Source of the DNA: Lysobacter solisilvae
Lineage (GTDB): Bacteria; Pseudomonadota; Gammaproteobacteria; Xanthomonadales; Xanthomonadaceae
Assembly: GCF_016613535.2 (NCBI RefSeq)
Contig: NZ_CP071518.1
Coordinates: forward strand, 1,364,001-1,428,000
Length of the DNA stretch: 64,000 bases
Reading direction: 5' to 3'
Position 1 is the stretch's first letter, and every line of letters starts with the position of its first letter. Below are positions 8,074 through 16,699 of the stretch, one piece after another. The notes beneath the pieces were generated by a model. The model was not told the DNA's origin and searched no databases. It worked only from the letters and a program-made list of their open reading frames with translations. A program made the translations under genes and the position numbers.

Positions 8074-9150
8074 ATGCACTCTCCCGACGCATCCGCGGCT
8101 GCTCCGCGCCTGTTCACCTGGCAACGCGTGCGGCCAGTGGCGATCGCCTGCTTCCTCGTCAGTCTGATGATGTCGCTGACCTGGCAGGCCTCGTATGCGG
8201 TGCTGATCACGCGGCTGCTGATGGTCGGGATGACCGCATTGCTGGTGTTCGGCGTGCTGGAGCGCTGGCCGCGAAGGCTGCCGCGTTTCGTGGAACGCTG
8301 GGCGTTGCAGGTGATCGGCGTGGCCGTGGTCATCCCCTTCGCGACTGCGATCGCCTATGCGCTGACGGTGTGGGGCGAGCCGAAGCCGTGGTTCATGGAC
8401 AAGGACCGGATGGGTGGCTTCAGCGCGATCTGCATGCTGGGCCTGCTGATCGCACCGTGGATGGCAATCGCCGCGCTGCTGCGGCAGATCCGCGGCGAGG
8501 CGCAGCGGCAGGCGCTGGCCTTCGAGCTGGAGCGCAGCCAGTACGAACGCAATGCGCTGGACGCGCGCCTGCACCTGCTGCAGGCCCAGGTCGAACCGCA
8601 CTTCCTGTTCAATACGCTGGCCAATGTGCGCGAGCTGGTGGACTCCGGCTCCGCGCAGGCATCGGCGGTGCTGGGCAGCCTGATCGCCTACCTGCGCGCG
8701 GCCGTGCCGCGCCTGCACGAGCCGATGTCGACGCTGAGCCAGGAACTGGACCTGTCGCGCGCCTACCTCGAGGTGATGCACATGCGCATGCCCGACCGCC
8801 TGCAGTTCTCCCTGCACGCCGACGACGCGGCGCTGGCGCTGACCTGCCCGCCAACCACCCTGCTCACGCTGGTGGAGAACGCAGTGCGCCACGGCATCGA
8901 TCCGGCGGAGGAGGGCGGCCGCATCGACGTACGCGTGCGGTTGCGCCACGGCCGCTGCCACGCCGAGGTGAGCGATACCGGCGTGGGCATCGCCACGCAC
9001 GGTGAACACGGGCTGGGCACCGGGCTGGAGAACCTGCGCGAACGCCTGCAGCTGGCCTTCGAAGGCGACGCGCAACTTCGGCTGACGCCGCTGGCGCCGC
9101 ACGGCACCAGCGCGGAAGTGGAATTCCCCGCCCGGAGCGCACCGGCATGA
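8074..9150 (+). CDS. LytS/YehU-type sensor histidine kinase
   Basis: A 358-residue protein with four hydrophobic segments in the first 135 residues. A helical linker leads to the His_kinase (PF06580) block with AQVEPHFLFN, whose phospho-acceptor is His176. A GHKL ATPase domain follows, with LVENAVRHGI as the N box and DTGVGI and GLGTGLENLRERL as the G boxes. It should sit in the inner membrane and phosphorylate the LytTR regulator encoded next. Its stop overlaps that gene's start by 4 bases (ATGA). No extracytoplasmic sensor domain is visible, so the signal may be sensed within the membrane. Confidence 0.9.
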   Translation: MHSPDASAAAPRLFTWQRVRPVAIACFLVSLMMSLTWQASYAVLITRLLMVGMTALLVFGVLERWPRRLPRFVERWALQVIGVAVVIPFATAIAYALTVWGEPKPWFMDKDRMGGFSAICMLGLLIAPWMAIAALLRQIRGEAQRQALAFELERSQYERNALDARLHLLQAQVEPHFLFNTLANVRELVDSGSAQASAVLGSLIAYLRAAVPRLHEPMSTLSQELDLSRAYLEVMHMRMPDRLQFSLHADDAALALTCPPTTLLTLVENAVRHGIDPAEEGGRIDVRVRLRHGRCHAEVSDTGVGIATHGEHGLGTGLENLRERLQLAFEGDAQLRLTPLAPHGTSAEVEFPARSAPA

Positions 9151-9935
9151 GCGCGAGCCGGCCGACGGCACTGATCGCAGACGACGAACCCCTCCTGCGG
9201 CGCTCGCTGGTGCGCCTGCTCGCACAGGCCTGGCCGGAGCTGGAGATCGTGGCGCAGGCGCGCAACGGGCGCGAGGCGGTGGAGCGTTTCGAGGCGCTGC
9301 AGCCCGACATCTGCCTGCTGGACGTGCACATGCCGGGCCTGTCCGGCGTGGAGGCGGCGCGGCTGATCGGTCGGCGCGCGCACCTGGTATTCGTGACGGC
9401 CTACGACCAGTACGCGTTGCAGGCCTTCGAGCACGGCGTGCTCGACTACCTGGTCAAGCCGGTGGAATTGACCCGCCTGGCCGACACCGTGGCGCGGCTG
9501 CGCGAGCGGCTGGGCGCATCGCAACCGGCGCCGGATACCGATGCGCTGCTGGAGCAGCTCGCCGCGCGCCTGCAGAAGAAGGTGGCGGCGCCCGAGCCAC
9601 TGCGGTGGATCCGGGCGTCGGTCGGCCCGTCGCTGCGCATGATCGCGGTCGAGGACATCGACTACCTGCGCTCCGACGAGAAGTACACGCTGATCGCGTG
9701 GCGAGGCGATGGCGGCAAGCCGGGCCAAGCCCTGATCCGCACGCCGCTGAAGGAACTCGTCGCCCAGCTCGACCCGGCGCACTTCGTGCAGGTGCACCGC
9801 AGCGCGGTGGTCAACCTGCGGGCCATCAGCCATGTCACCCGAGGCGCCAACGAGACCGCCCACGTGCACCTGCGCTCGCGCGAGGAAGTGCTGCCGGTGA
9901 GCCGCAGCTACCTGCACCATTTCAGGCAGATGTAA
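9147..9935 (+). CDS. LytTR-family response regulator
   Basis: A 262-residue protein with an N-terminal receiver domain and a C-terminal LytTR DNA-binding domain. The receiver has acidic residues in IADDEP (Asp12-Asp13), phospho-acceptor Asp59 in LLDVHMPG, and the conserved lysine in YLVKPVE. The LytTR domain (about residues 160-262) shows IDYLRSDEKYTLI and FVQVHRSAVVNLRAI. It is translationally coupled to the upstream sensor kinase gene. Its targets are unknown; the DUF2306 gene just upstream is a candidate by position only. Confidence 0.92.
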   Translation: MSASRPTALIADDEPLLRRSLVRLLAQAWPELEIVAQARNGREAVERFEALQPDICLLDVHMPGLSGVEAARLIGRRAHLVFVTAYDQYALQAFEHGVLDYLVKPVELTRLADTVARLRERLGASQPAPDTDALLEQLAARLQKKVAAPEPLRWIRASVGPSLRMIAVEDIDYLRSDEKYTLIAWRGDGGKPGQALIRTPLKELVAQLDPAHFVQVHRSAVVNLRAISHVTRGANETAHVHLRSREEVLPVSRSYLHHFRQM

Positions 9936-10039
9936 GCAGATCGAGATGGGCGAACGGGGGTGGCCGTCAGCCGTGGCCGATCAGGCGCGCAGCCCCGGTG
10001 GCGCGATGCACTTCGGCGCGTCCGGCGCCCAGGACATGC

Positions 10040-10471
10040 TCAGTCTTCGGCGCCCGCAGAACCACCGTCATCGCCACCCAGGGCGCCGGCGCGGTCGTCG
10101 AAGGCAGCAAAGCCCTCGGCCGGATCGGTGCTGGCGTCGTCTTCCACGGGCTCACGCGGGGCGGTGATGGTGGTGCGCACCGGGCCCGCCGCGGGGCGGT
10201 TGCGTGGTGGCGGCAGCTGCGCGGTGGCGGCGTCGGCGGCCAGGATCAGTTCCTGGCGGCGTTCCTCGGGGACTTCCTGCCAGTGGCAGTCCAGCAGTGC
10301 GCCTTCGATCGCGTAGAGCAGGTTCAGGCCTGGCTTGAAACCGGCGCGCTTGACGCGCATGAAGGCCTCGACGGTGCCGACCGCGGCCAGGTCGTCCAGC
10401 GTGCGCAGGCCCACCTGGCGCAACCACGCCGCGCTCTTGGGGCCGATGTTCCGCATCTTCACCGCGCTCAT
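10040..10471 (-). CDS. TfoX/Sxy C-terminal-domain protein
   Basis: This 143-residue protein starts MSAVKMRNIGPKSAAWLRQVG, the helix-hairpin-like opening of the TfoX C-terminal domain. The domain covers about residues 1-85 (through GALLDCHWQEVPEERRQEL), followed by a Pro/Asp-rich low-complexity tail. Full-length TfoX/Sxy also has an N-terminal domain, which is absent, as in many stand-alone members. TfoX acts in competence regulation in some gammaproteobacteria, but a role for this short form is not shown. Its start overlaps the stop of the upstream methionine-sulfoxide reductase gene by 4 bases. Confidence 0.8.
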   Translation of the reverse strand: MSAVKMRNIGPKSAAWLRQVGLRTLDDLAAVGTVEAFMRVKRAGFKPGLNLLYAIEGALLDCHWQEVPEERRQELILAADAATAQLPPPRNRPAAGPVRTTITAPREPVEDDASTDPAEGFAAFDDRAGALGGDDGGSAGAED

Positions 10472-10953
10472 GCCAGCGATTCCACAAAAACCTGCGCCAG
10501 GGCTTCCAGCCCGCGCTGATCGTGTTCATCGAACCGGTCGAGTTCGGGGCTGTCCAGGTCGAACACGCCGATCAGTTCTTCTCCCCGCAGCAGCGGCACA
10601 ACCACTTCCGAACGCGAGGCCGCATCGCAGGCGATGTGGCCGGGGAAAGCGTGCACGTCGGCCACGCGCTGGGTCTGGCGGGTGCTCGCGGCCGCGCCGC
10701 ACACGCCCTTGTCCAGCGGGATGCGGACGCAGGCGGGTTGCCCCTGGAACGGGCCGACCACCAGTTCGCGACCATCGAAGAAGTAAAAGCCGGCCCAGTT
10801 GAGCGCGGGCAGCGCGTGGGCCACCAGCGACGACAGGTTGGCGGCATTGGCGACGCGGTCGCGTTCGCCGGCCAGCAGGCCACGCGCCTGGTCGACCAGC
10901 TGTGCGTACTGCTCGGGCTTGTCGCCCGACAACGGAGAGGCCTGGAACGTCAT
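10468..10953 (-). CDS. msrC: GAF-domain free methionine-(R)-sulfoxide reductase
   Basis: A 161-residue single GAF domain with the features of fRMsr: WAGFYFFDGRELVVGPFQG, then three cysteines in PACVRIP, GVCGAA and HIACDAASRSE, and SEVVVPLL...IGVFDLDSP. Those three cysteines correspond to the catalytic and resolving set of the E. coli enzyme. The enzyme reduces free L-methionine-(R)-sulfoxide, using thioredoxin. It is cytoplasmic. It is the first gene of a two-gene unit, with the TfoX-domain gene overlapping its end. Confidence 0.88.
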   Translation of the reverse strand: MTFQASPLSGDKPEQYAQLVDQARGLLAGERDRVANAANLSSLVAHALPALNWAGFYFFDGRELVVGPFQGQPACVRIPLDKGVCGAAASTRQTQRVADVHAFPGHIACDAASRSEVVVPLLRGEELIGVFDLDSPELDRFDEHDQRGLEALAQVFVESLA

Positions 10954-11030
10954 GGCGGCAGTGTAACAGTGGTCGCCGACGCCGCCCTCCCGGTCCCGGC
11001 TACCATGGGCGAGGCCGCCGGAGGACGCGC

Positions 11031-11150
11031 ATGGAGCTGATCAGACTGCCGATCGACCACATGCCGCCCCAGTGCGGCTGCCAGGCCGCGCGTCGGCCGG
11101 CCAGCGTCGGCGGCGCGTGTCCCCGCACGGCGACGGGTGGGCGCGCATGA
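11031..11150 (+). CDS. possible 39-residue leader ORF coupled to bioD
   Basis: A short frame starts at ATG 11031, with a strong Shine-Dalgarno sequence (GGAGGA at 11020-11025) five bases upstream. It ends at TGA 11148-11150, overlapping the bioD start in an ATGA arrangement. The peptide has three cysteines, including a PPQCGCQ motif, and an Arg/Ala-rich C-terminal half. I recognise no family. It could be a real small protein or a leader that couples ribosomes into bioD. The evidence is only the ribosome-binding site and the overlap. Confidence 0.35.
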   Translation: MELIRLPIDHMPPQCGCQAARRPASVGGACPRTATGGRA

Positions 11151-11833
11151 GTGCGGCCGTCACGCACCGCGCGCTGTTCGTTACCGGCACCGACACGGGC
11201 ATCGGCAAGTCGGTGGCCAGCGCCGCCCTCCTGCACGCCTTCCGCGCGCGCGGACTTCGTGCGGTGGGCATGAAGCCGGTGGCCAGCGGCTGCGAGTGGC
11301 TGCAGGGCGGCTGGCGCAACGAGGATGCGCTCGCGCTGCAGGCGGCGAGTGACCCCACGCCCGACTACGACGACATCAATCCCTACGCGCTCGAGCATCC
11401 GCTCGCACCGGAACTGGCCGCTGCGGACGCCGGCATCTCCATCGCCCTGCCGCCGATCGTCGCCGCGTATGCGCGGCTGCGCGCGCAGGCCGACGTGGTC
11501 GTGGTCGAAGGCGTGGGCGGCTGGATGGCGCCGCTGACCGCGCAACTGGACCAGGCCACGCTGGTGAACGAGCTCGGGCTGTCCGTCGTGCTGGTGGTGG
11601 GCCTGCGGCTGGGCTGCATCAACCATGCGCGGCTGACGGCGCGCGCGATCCAGGCCGATGGCCTGCACCTGGCCGGCTGGATCGCCAACGAGGTGGATCC
11701 ATCGATGGCGCGGCGCGACGACAACGTCGAGATCCTGCGGCGCGTGCTGCCGGCGCCGTGCTGGGGCCGGCTGCCGCACGCCGCGCAGATCGATCCGGCG
11801 AGGATGGCCGCCGGGCTCTCGCCCGGGCCCTGA
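11147..11833 (+). CDS. bioD: dethiobiotin synthetase
   Basis: A 229-residue ATP-dependent enzyme of biotin synthesis that forms the ureido ring of dethiobiotin from 7,8-diaminopelargonate and CO2. The P-loop is GTDTGIGKS (residues 14-22), the substrate lysine region is GMKPVASG, and the second nucleotide motif is VVVEGVGGWMAPL. Its length matches the family. The start was chosen at ATG 11147, because an upstream in-frame start would add an Arg-rich stretch. No other bio genes are in the window, so bioD is separated from any bioFHC cluster. Confidence 0.93.
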   Translation: MSAAVTHRALFVTGTDTGIGKSVASAALLHAFRARGLRAVGMKPVASGCEWLQGGWRNEDALALQAASDPTPDYDDINPYALEHPLAPELAAADAGISIALPPIVAAYARLRAQADVVVVEGVGGWMAPLTAQLDQATLVNELGLSVVLVVGLRLGCINHARLTARAIQADGLHLAGWIANEVDPSMARRDDNVEILRRVLPAPCWGRLPHAAQIDPARMAAGLSPGP

Positions 11834-11986
11834 ACGGCATGAGACGCCTGCCGAACAGGGAGCGACGCCGCTCCGGCGGCATGTGCAGAAGATGGCTTTA
11901 ATCCCGGCCTGACTTCCGGCAGGGTTATCGGACGACAGCGGCAACGCTAAACTGCCCAGTTCAAGAAATGGACCGACGAGGCTGGC

Positions 11987-13201
11987 ATGGCCCGATTGCA
12001 GTGGAATCACGGACTCCCGCTCGTCCTGGCCCTGGGCCTGACGGTGGCGCTGAGCGCGTGCGGCAATGGTGACGCGGCCGGTGCCGGCGCGGCCGCGGGT
12101 GGCGGCGGCCCTCCGGGCGGCATGCCGCCGCTGCCGGTCGAAGCCATCACGCTCAAGCCGCAGAAGCTCGAGGCCGGCCTGCAGACGGTCGGCAGCCTGC
12201 GGGCGGACGAATCGGTGGTGGTGCGCCCCGAAGTGGGCGGTCGCATCGTCCGCATCAACTTCACCGAAGGCGCATCGGTCAACGCCGGCCAGCCCCTGTT
12301 CGTGCTGGACGGCAGCGTGCAGCAGGCGGCGCTCAACGAGCAGCTGGCGAACGTGGAAAACAGCCGCCGCGCCGCCGAACGCACGCACCAGTTGCTGGGC
12401 GACAAGCTCATCGCGCAGTCGGACTACGACCGCGCGCGCGCCGCCTACGGCGTCGACCAGGCGCGCGTGGCTTCGGCCCGAACCGCGCTGGCGAAGATGA
12501 CGATGCGCGCGCCGTTCTCGGGCCGGATCGGCCTGCGCCAGGTGAGCGTGGGCGACTTCGTCACCGTCGGCCAGGACCTGGTCACGCTGGTGCGCCTGGA
12601 TCCCATCGAAGTGGATTTCAGCGTCCCCGAAGGCGCGCTGCCGCAACTGGAAAACGGCCAGCGCATCGCCATCACGGTCGACGCCTTCCCCGCCGACGAG
12701 TTCGTCGGCAAGGTGACCGCGATCGATCCGGTGGTCGACCCCAACAGCCGCAGCGCCAAACTGCGCGCGCAGATCCCCAACCCGGACGGCCGCCTGCGCC
12801 CGGGGCAGTTCGCGCAGCTGCAACTGGACACCGGCGCCAACTCGGTCGACGCGGTGATGGTCCCCGAGCAGGCGCTGATGCAGGAAGGCAGCCAGCGTTT
12901 CGTGTGGACCGTCGTCGCCGGCAAGGCGAAGAAGGTGATCGTCAAGACCGGCGTGCGGGTCCCCGGGGCGTTCCAGGTCATCGACGGCGTCAAGGCCGGC
13001 GACCAGGTGATCACCGCGGGCCAGAACAAGCCGATGATGAGTGATGGATTGCCGGTGCAGGTGTTGCCGGGCGAGGGTGCGGCTGAAGCCAGCCCTGCCG
13101 CTGCAAACCCGGCAGCCGCCAAGCCTGCGTCGGCCAAGGCCGCCGAACCCAAGCCCGCCGACCCGAAGTCGGCCGAACCGGCGCCGGCCGAAGCGAAATA
13201 G
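11987..13201 (+). CDS. RND efflux periplasmic adaptor (membrane fusion protein), lipoprotein
   Basis: A 404-residue adaptor with a lipoprotein signal (lipobox LSAC, Cys25) and a Gly-rich linker. The barrel-sandwich halves follow (VVVRPEVGGRIVRINF and MRAPFSGRIGLRQVSVGDFV), flanking a short helical hairpin. Then come the beta-barrel (LDPIEVDFSVPEGAL) and membrane-proximal domains. The last 50 residues are a Lys/Pro/Ala-rich tail not needed for the fold. It links an inner-membrane RND pump to an outer-membrane channel. The pump gene follows after 211 bases. No outer-membrane factor gene is in the window, so a shared TolC-like channel is likely. Confidence 0.92.
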   Translation: MARLQWNHGLPLVLALGLTVALSACGNGDAAGAGAAAGGGGPPGGMPPLPVEAITLKPQKLEAGLQTVGSLRADESVVVRPEVGGRIVRINFTEGASVNAGQPLFVLDGSVQQAALNEQLANVENSRRAAERTHQLLGDKLIAQSDYDRARAAYGVDQARVASARTALAKMTMRAPFSGRIGLRQVSVGDFVTVGQDLVTLVRLDPIEVDFSVPEGALPQLENGQRIAITVDAFPADEFVGKVTAIDPVVDPNSRSAKLRAQIPNPDGRLRPGQFAQLQLDTGANSVDAVMVPEQALMQEGSQRFVWTVVAGKAKKVIVKTGVRVPGAFQVIDGVKAGDQVITAGQNKPMMSDGLPVQVLPGEGAAEASPAAANPAAAKPASAKAAEPKPADPKSAEPAPAEAK

Positions 13202-13208
13202 TCAGCCC

Positions 13209-13232
13209 GCGCTGCGCGGCAACGCGCAGCGC
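13209..13232 (+). promoter_or_regulatory. intercistronic hairpin with GNRA tetraloop
   Basis: Eight bases after the adaptor stop codon there is a perfect 10-bp stem, GCGCTGCGCG (13209-13218) with CGCGCAGCGC (13223-13232), closed by the loop GCAA (13219-13222), a GNRA tetraloop. No T run follows, so it is not a classical intrinsic terminator. It lies within the adaptor-pump operon. It may protect the upstream message end or lower pump expression relative to the adaptor; both are inference. Confidence 0.6.
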
Positions 13233-13412
13233 CGTCCCACGCCGGGGTTGACCGCCACGGCGCGCAGGTTCCCGGAACGGGCGGCCTGGCCACCCTGGCC
13301 ACCTGTTCCACCGCGGCGCGATGCGCCGCCTCCATGCGTGGCCCCTGCCCGCACGGAGTCCGCCAGATAGGGCGCTTCCCACGGGACGCGCCGCGACCCA
13401 AGCGAGGCGTCC

Positions 13413-16400
13413 ATGGTTCTGTCCGACATCTCCATCCGCCGTCCCGTCTTCGCGATGGTGATCAACCTGGTGGTGCTGCTGGTCGGCATCATCGCGTACG
13501 ACCGCCTGGCGGTACGGCTGATCCCGAACGTCGACGTCCCGGTGGTCACCGTCAACACGGGCTATCCCGGCGCCAGTGCGCAGGTGATCGAGTCGCAGGT
13601 GACCCAGCCGATCGAGGACGCGTTGTCCGGCGTGGAAGGCGTGGAGTACATGCAGTCGGTCAGCCGCGAGCAGTCCAGCCAGGTGACCATCCGCTTCCGA
13701 CTCAACCGCGATCCGGACGGCGCGGCGTCCGACGTGCGCGACCGCGTCGCGCAGGCGCGGCAGTTCCTGCCCGAGGAAGTCGACGAGCCGGTCGTCCAGA
13801 AACAGGAAGCCGACGCGCAGCCGATCATCTACCTGGCCTTCTCCTCCGACCGGCACTCGCAGGTGGAGATCGCCGACTACGCCGAGACGCTGGTCAAGGA
13901 CCGCGTGCAGACCATCCCGGGCGTGGCCCAGGCGCAGGTCTACTCGAGCACCTACGCGATGCGCGTGTGGATCCAGCCGCAACGGCTGGCCGGCTTCGGC
14001 CTGACGCCGGCGGACGTGGAAGCCGCGCTGCGCGAGCAGAACGTGGAGATTCCGGCCGGGCGCGTGGAAGGCAGCGACCGCGAGTTCACCGTCCTGTCGG
14101 AAACCGACCTGAAGACGCCCGAGCAGTTCGGCAACATCGTGCTGGGCGACGTCAAGGGCACGCTGGTGCGCCTGCGCGACGTGGCCAAGGTCGAACTGGG
14201 CCAGGAGGAGGACCGCTTCCGCGCGCGCTACAACGGCAAGAACGCGGTGCCGCTGGGCATCGTCAAGCAGGCGGTGGCCAACCCGCTGGACATCTCGCAG
14301 GCGCTGCAGGAGATGCTGCCGAAGATCACCCAGTCGCTGCCGCAGGGCATGAAGGTCGAGATCGCCTATGACTCGACGATCTTCATCGACAAGTCGATCG
14401 AGGAGGTGCAGCACACGGTGCTGATCGCGATCGGCCTGGTGATCGTGGTGATCTTCCTGTTCCTGCGCAGCTGGCGGGCCACGCTGATCCCGCTGGTGAC
14501 CATCCCGGTTTCGATGATCGGCGCGTTCGCGCTGATGTACGCCTTCGGGTTCACCATCAACACGCTGACGTTGCTGGCGATGGTGCTGGCGATCGGCCTG
14601 GTGGTCGATGACGCGATCGTGATGCTCGAGAACATCGTGCGCCACATCGAGGAAGGCATGCCGCCGATGGAGGCGGCGTTCAAGGGCAGCAAGGAGATCG
14701 GCTTCGCCATCGTCGCCATGACCCTGACCCTGGCCGCCGTGTACATCCCGCTGGCCTTCTCCACCGGGCGCACCGGCAAGCTGTTCGTGGAATTCGCACT
14801 GACGCTGGCCGGTTCGGTGCTGGTGTCCGGTTTCACCGCGCTGTCGCTGTCGCCGATGATGTGCTCACGGCTGCTGCGCGGCGACAACCACCACGGACGC
14901 TTCTACCAGGCCGGCGAACGCGTGCTGCAGTGGATGGATTCGCATTACCGCAGCGCCTTGTCGGCGATGATGCGCTGGCGCTGGATGGTCGTGGGCTTTG
15001 CCGCGCTGGTGTTCGCCGGCGCCGTCGGCTTGTTCCTGTGGCTGCCCAAGGAAACCGCGCCGCAGGAGGACCAGGGCTTCATCATCGCCATCGGCGTGGC
15101 GCCGGAAGGCTCCACGGTGGAGTACACCGACCGCTACGCCAAGCAGATGGAAGGCATGCTGATGGGCCTGCCGGACCAGCAGCGGGTGTTCGAGATCGTC
15201 GGCTTCCCGGACGTCACCCAGGCCATCGGTTTCACCATGCTCACCGACTGGTCCAAGCGTGAAAAGTCGGCCAAGGAAATCTCCGATGCGCTGGGCGGCC
15301 AGATGTTCTTCGCCGTGCCGGGCGTGCTGGCCTTCACGATGACGCCGCCGCCGCTGGGCAGCGACGACTTCCTGGGCAAGCCGGTCAACTTCGTCGTCCA
15401 GAGCACGGGCACGTGGGATGAGCTCAACGCCACCGTGCAGAAGCTCATGGCCAAGATGCAGACCAATCCGAAGCTGATCGCGCCGGAAACCGACCTGAAG
15501 CTCAATAAGCCGCAGCTGCGCGTGGAAGTCGACCGCGACAAGGTGGCTGCGGTGGGCAGCAGCGTGGACACGGTCGGCCACACGCTGGAGACGTTCCTGG
15601 GCGGGCGCAATGTGACGCGCTTCAAGCGGGGATCGGAGCAGTACGACGTCGTCGTGCAGATCGAGGATGCCGCCCGGCGCACGCCGGGGGCGCTGTCCAA
15701 CGTGTTCGTCCGCGGTGGCGACGGGCAGATGGTGCAGCTGTCCAACCTGGTCAGCGTCAATGAGACGATCGCGGCCAAGGAGCTCAACCACTTCAACAAG
15801 CTGCGCGCCGCCACCGTGAGCGCCGGCCTCGCGCCGGGCTACTCCATCGGGGACGCGCTGACCTGGATGGAAGATGCGCTGCAGGAAGTCGCGCCGGCCT
15901 CGCCGTACGATCTGTCCGGCCAGAGTCGCGAATTCCGCGAGTCCTCCAGCGACTTCGCGATGATCTTCCTGCTGGCGCTGGCCTTCATCTTCCTGGTGCT
16001 GGCCGCGCAGTTCGAAAGCTGGGTGGATCCTTTCGTGATCCTGCTGGGGTCCGTGCCGCTGGCGTTCTTCGGCGCGCTGCTGCTGCTCAAGCTCACCGGC
16101 GGCTCGTTCAACATCTACACCCAGATCGGCCTGGTCACGCTGGTCGGCCTGATCGCCAAGCACGGCATCCTGATCGTGGAGTTCGCCAACCAGCTGCAGG
16201 AGGACGGACGCGACAAGTTCAACGCCGTGCTCGAAGCCGCCGCCCTGCGCCTGCGCCCGATCCTGATGACGACCGGCGCCATGGTCCTGGGATCGTTGCC
16301 GCTGGCCATTGCCACCGGCGCCGGCGCGGAGGCGCGCAACCAGATCGGCTGGGTCATCGTGGGCGGCATGTCGATCGGCACGCTGTTCACCCTGTTCGTG

Positions 16401-16493
16401 GTGCCGGTGGTGTACCTGCTGATCGGCCGCGACCACCACAAGGCGCAGACGCGCAAGGCGGCCAAGCTGCAGGCGGCGACGCAGTCGACCTGA
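13413..16493 (+). CDS. RND multidrug efflux permease (HAE1 family)
   Basis: A 1026-residue inner-membrane proton-driven pump. The N terminus (SDISIRRPVFAMVINLVVLL) is the first helix. A large porter domain follows, then TM2-6 including the conserved GLVVDDAIVMLENI with the Asp pair used in proton transfer. A second porter domain and TM8-12 (LAAQFESWVDPFVILL, GLVTLVGLIAKHGILIVEF) complete it. The full length fits MexB/MexF-like pumps. Together with the adaptor upstream it should export hydrophobic drugs or metabolites; the substrate cannot be read from the sequence. A terminator follows at 16516-16547. Confidence 0.95.
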   Translation: MVLSDISIRRPVFAMVINLVVLLVGIIAYDRLAVRLIPNVDVPVVTVNTGYPGASAQVIESQVTQPIEDALSGVEGVEYMQSVSREQSSQVTIRFRLNRDPDGAASDVRDRVAQARQFLPEEVDEPVVQKQEADAQPIIYLAFSSDRHSQVEIADYAETLVKDRVQTIPGVAQAQVYSSTYAMRVWIQPQRLAGFGLTPADVEAALREQNVEIPAGRVEGSDREFTVLSETDLKTPEQFGNIVLGDVKGTLVRLRDVAKVELGQEEDRFRARYNGKNAVPLGIVKQAVANPLDISQALQEMLPKITQSLPQGMKVEIAYDSTIFIDKSIEEVQHTVLIAIGLVIVVIFLFLRSWRATLIPLVTIPVSMIGAFALMYAFGFTINTLTLLAMVLAIGLVVDDAIVMLENIVRHIEEGMPPMEAAFKGSKEIGFAIVAMTLTLAAVYIPLAFSTGRTGKLFVEFALTLAGSVLVSGFTALSLSPMMCSRLLRGDNHHGRFYQAGERVLQWMDSHYRSALSAMMRWRWMVVGFAALVFAGAVGLFLWLPKETAPQEDQGFIIAIGVAPEGSTVEYTDRYAKQMEGMLMGLPDQQRVFEIVGFPDVTQAIGFTMLTDWSKREKSAKEISDALGGQMFFAVPGVLAFTMTPPPLGSDDFLGKPVNFVVQSTGTWDELNATVQKLMAKMQTNPKLIAPETDLKLNKPQLRVEVDRDKVAAVGSSVDTVGHTLETFLGGRNVTRFKRGSEQYDVVVQIEDAARRTPGALSNVFVRGGDGQMVQLSNLVSVNETIAAKELNHFNKLRAATVSAGLAPGYSIGDALTWMEDALQEVAPASPYDLSGQSREFRESSSDFAMIFLLALAFIFLVLAAQFESWVDPFVILLGSVPLAFFGALLLLKLTGGSFNIYTQIGLVTLVGLIAKHGILIVEFANQLQEDGRDKFNAVLEAAALRLRPILMTTGAMVLGSLPLAIATGAGAEARNQIGWVIVGGMSIGTLFTLFVVPVVYLLIGRDHHKAQTRKAAKLQAATQST

Positions 16494-16515
16494 CGCACCG
16501 CACTGGCCGAAGGCG

Positions 16516-16547
16516 GGGCGCGCGGGAAACCGGGCGCCCTTCTTTTT
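16516..16547 (+). terminator. terminator of the RND efflux operon
   Basis: GGGCGC (16516-16521) pairs with GCGCCC (16534-16539), and CGG with CCG inside it. One G-G mismatch and a GAAA loop separate the arms, and TTCTTTTT follows. It lies 22 bases after the pump stop codon. Confidence 0.8.
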
Positions 16548-16635
16548 GCCGGGCTGCGGACCTCAGGGCATGCGGCGCGGCTGTCCCGGCTTGGCCACGA
16601 CCGACCGCGCGTCCGCGTCAGGTAAAGCGCCGGCC

Positions 16636-16668
16636 AACAAAAAACCCGGTCGCCTTCGCGACCGGGTT
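16636..16668 (-). terminator. terminator of the phasin gene
   Basis: An 11-bp perfect stem, AACCCGGTCGC (16643-16653) with its complement (16658-16668), encloses the loop CTTC. On the - strand it is followed by a T-rich tract (TTTTGTT). It lies 31 bases beyond the phasin stop. Confidence 0.88.
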
Positions 16669-16699
16669 CGTTGTTCCACCGGGGTGGAGAGAGAGACGG

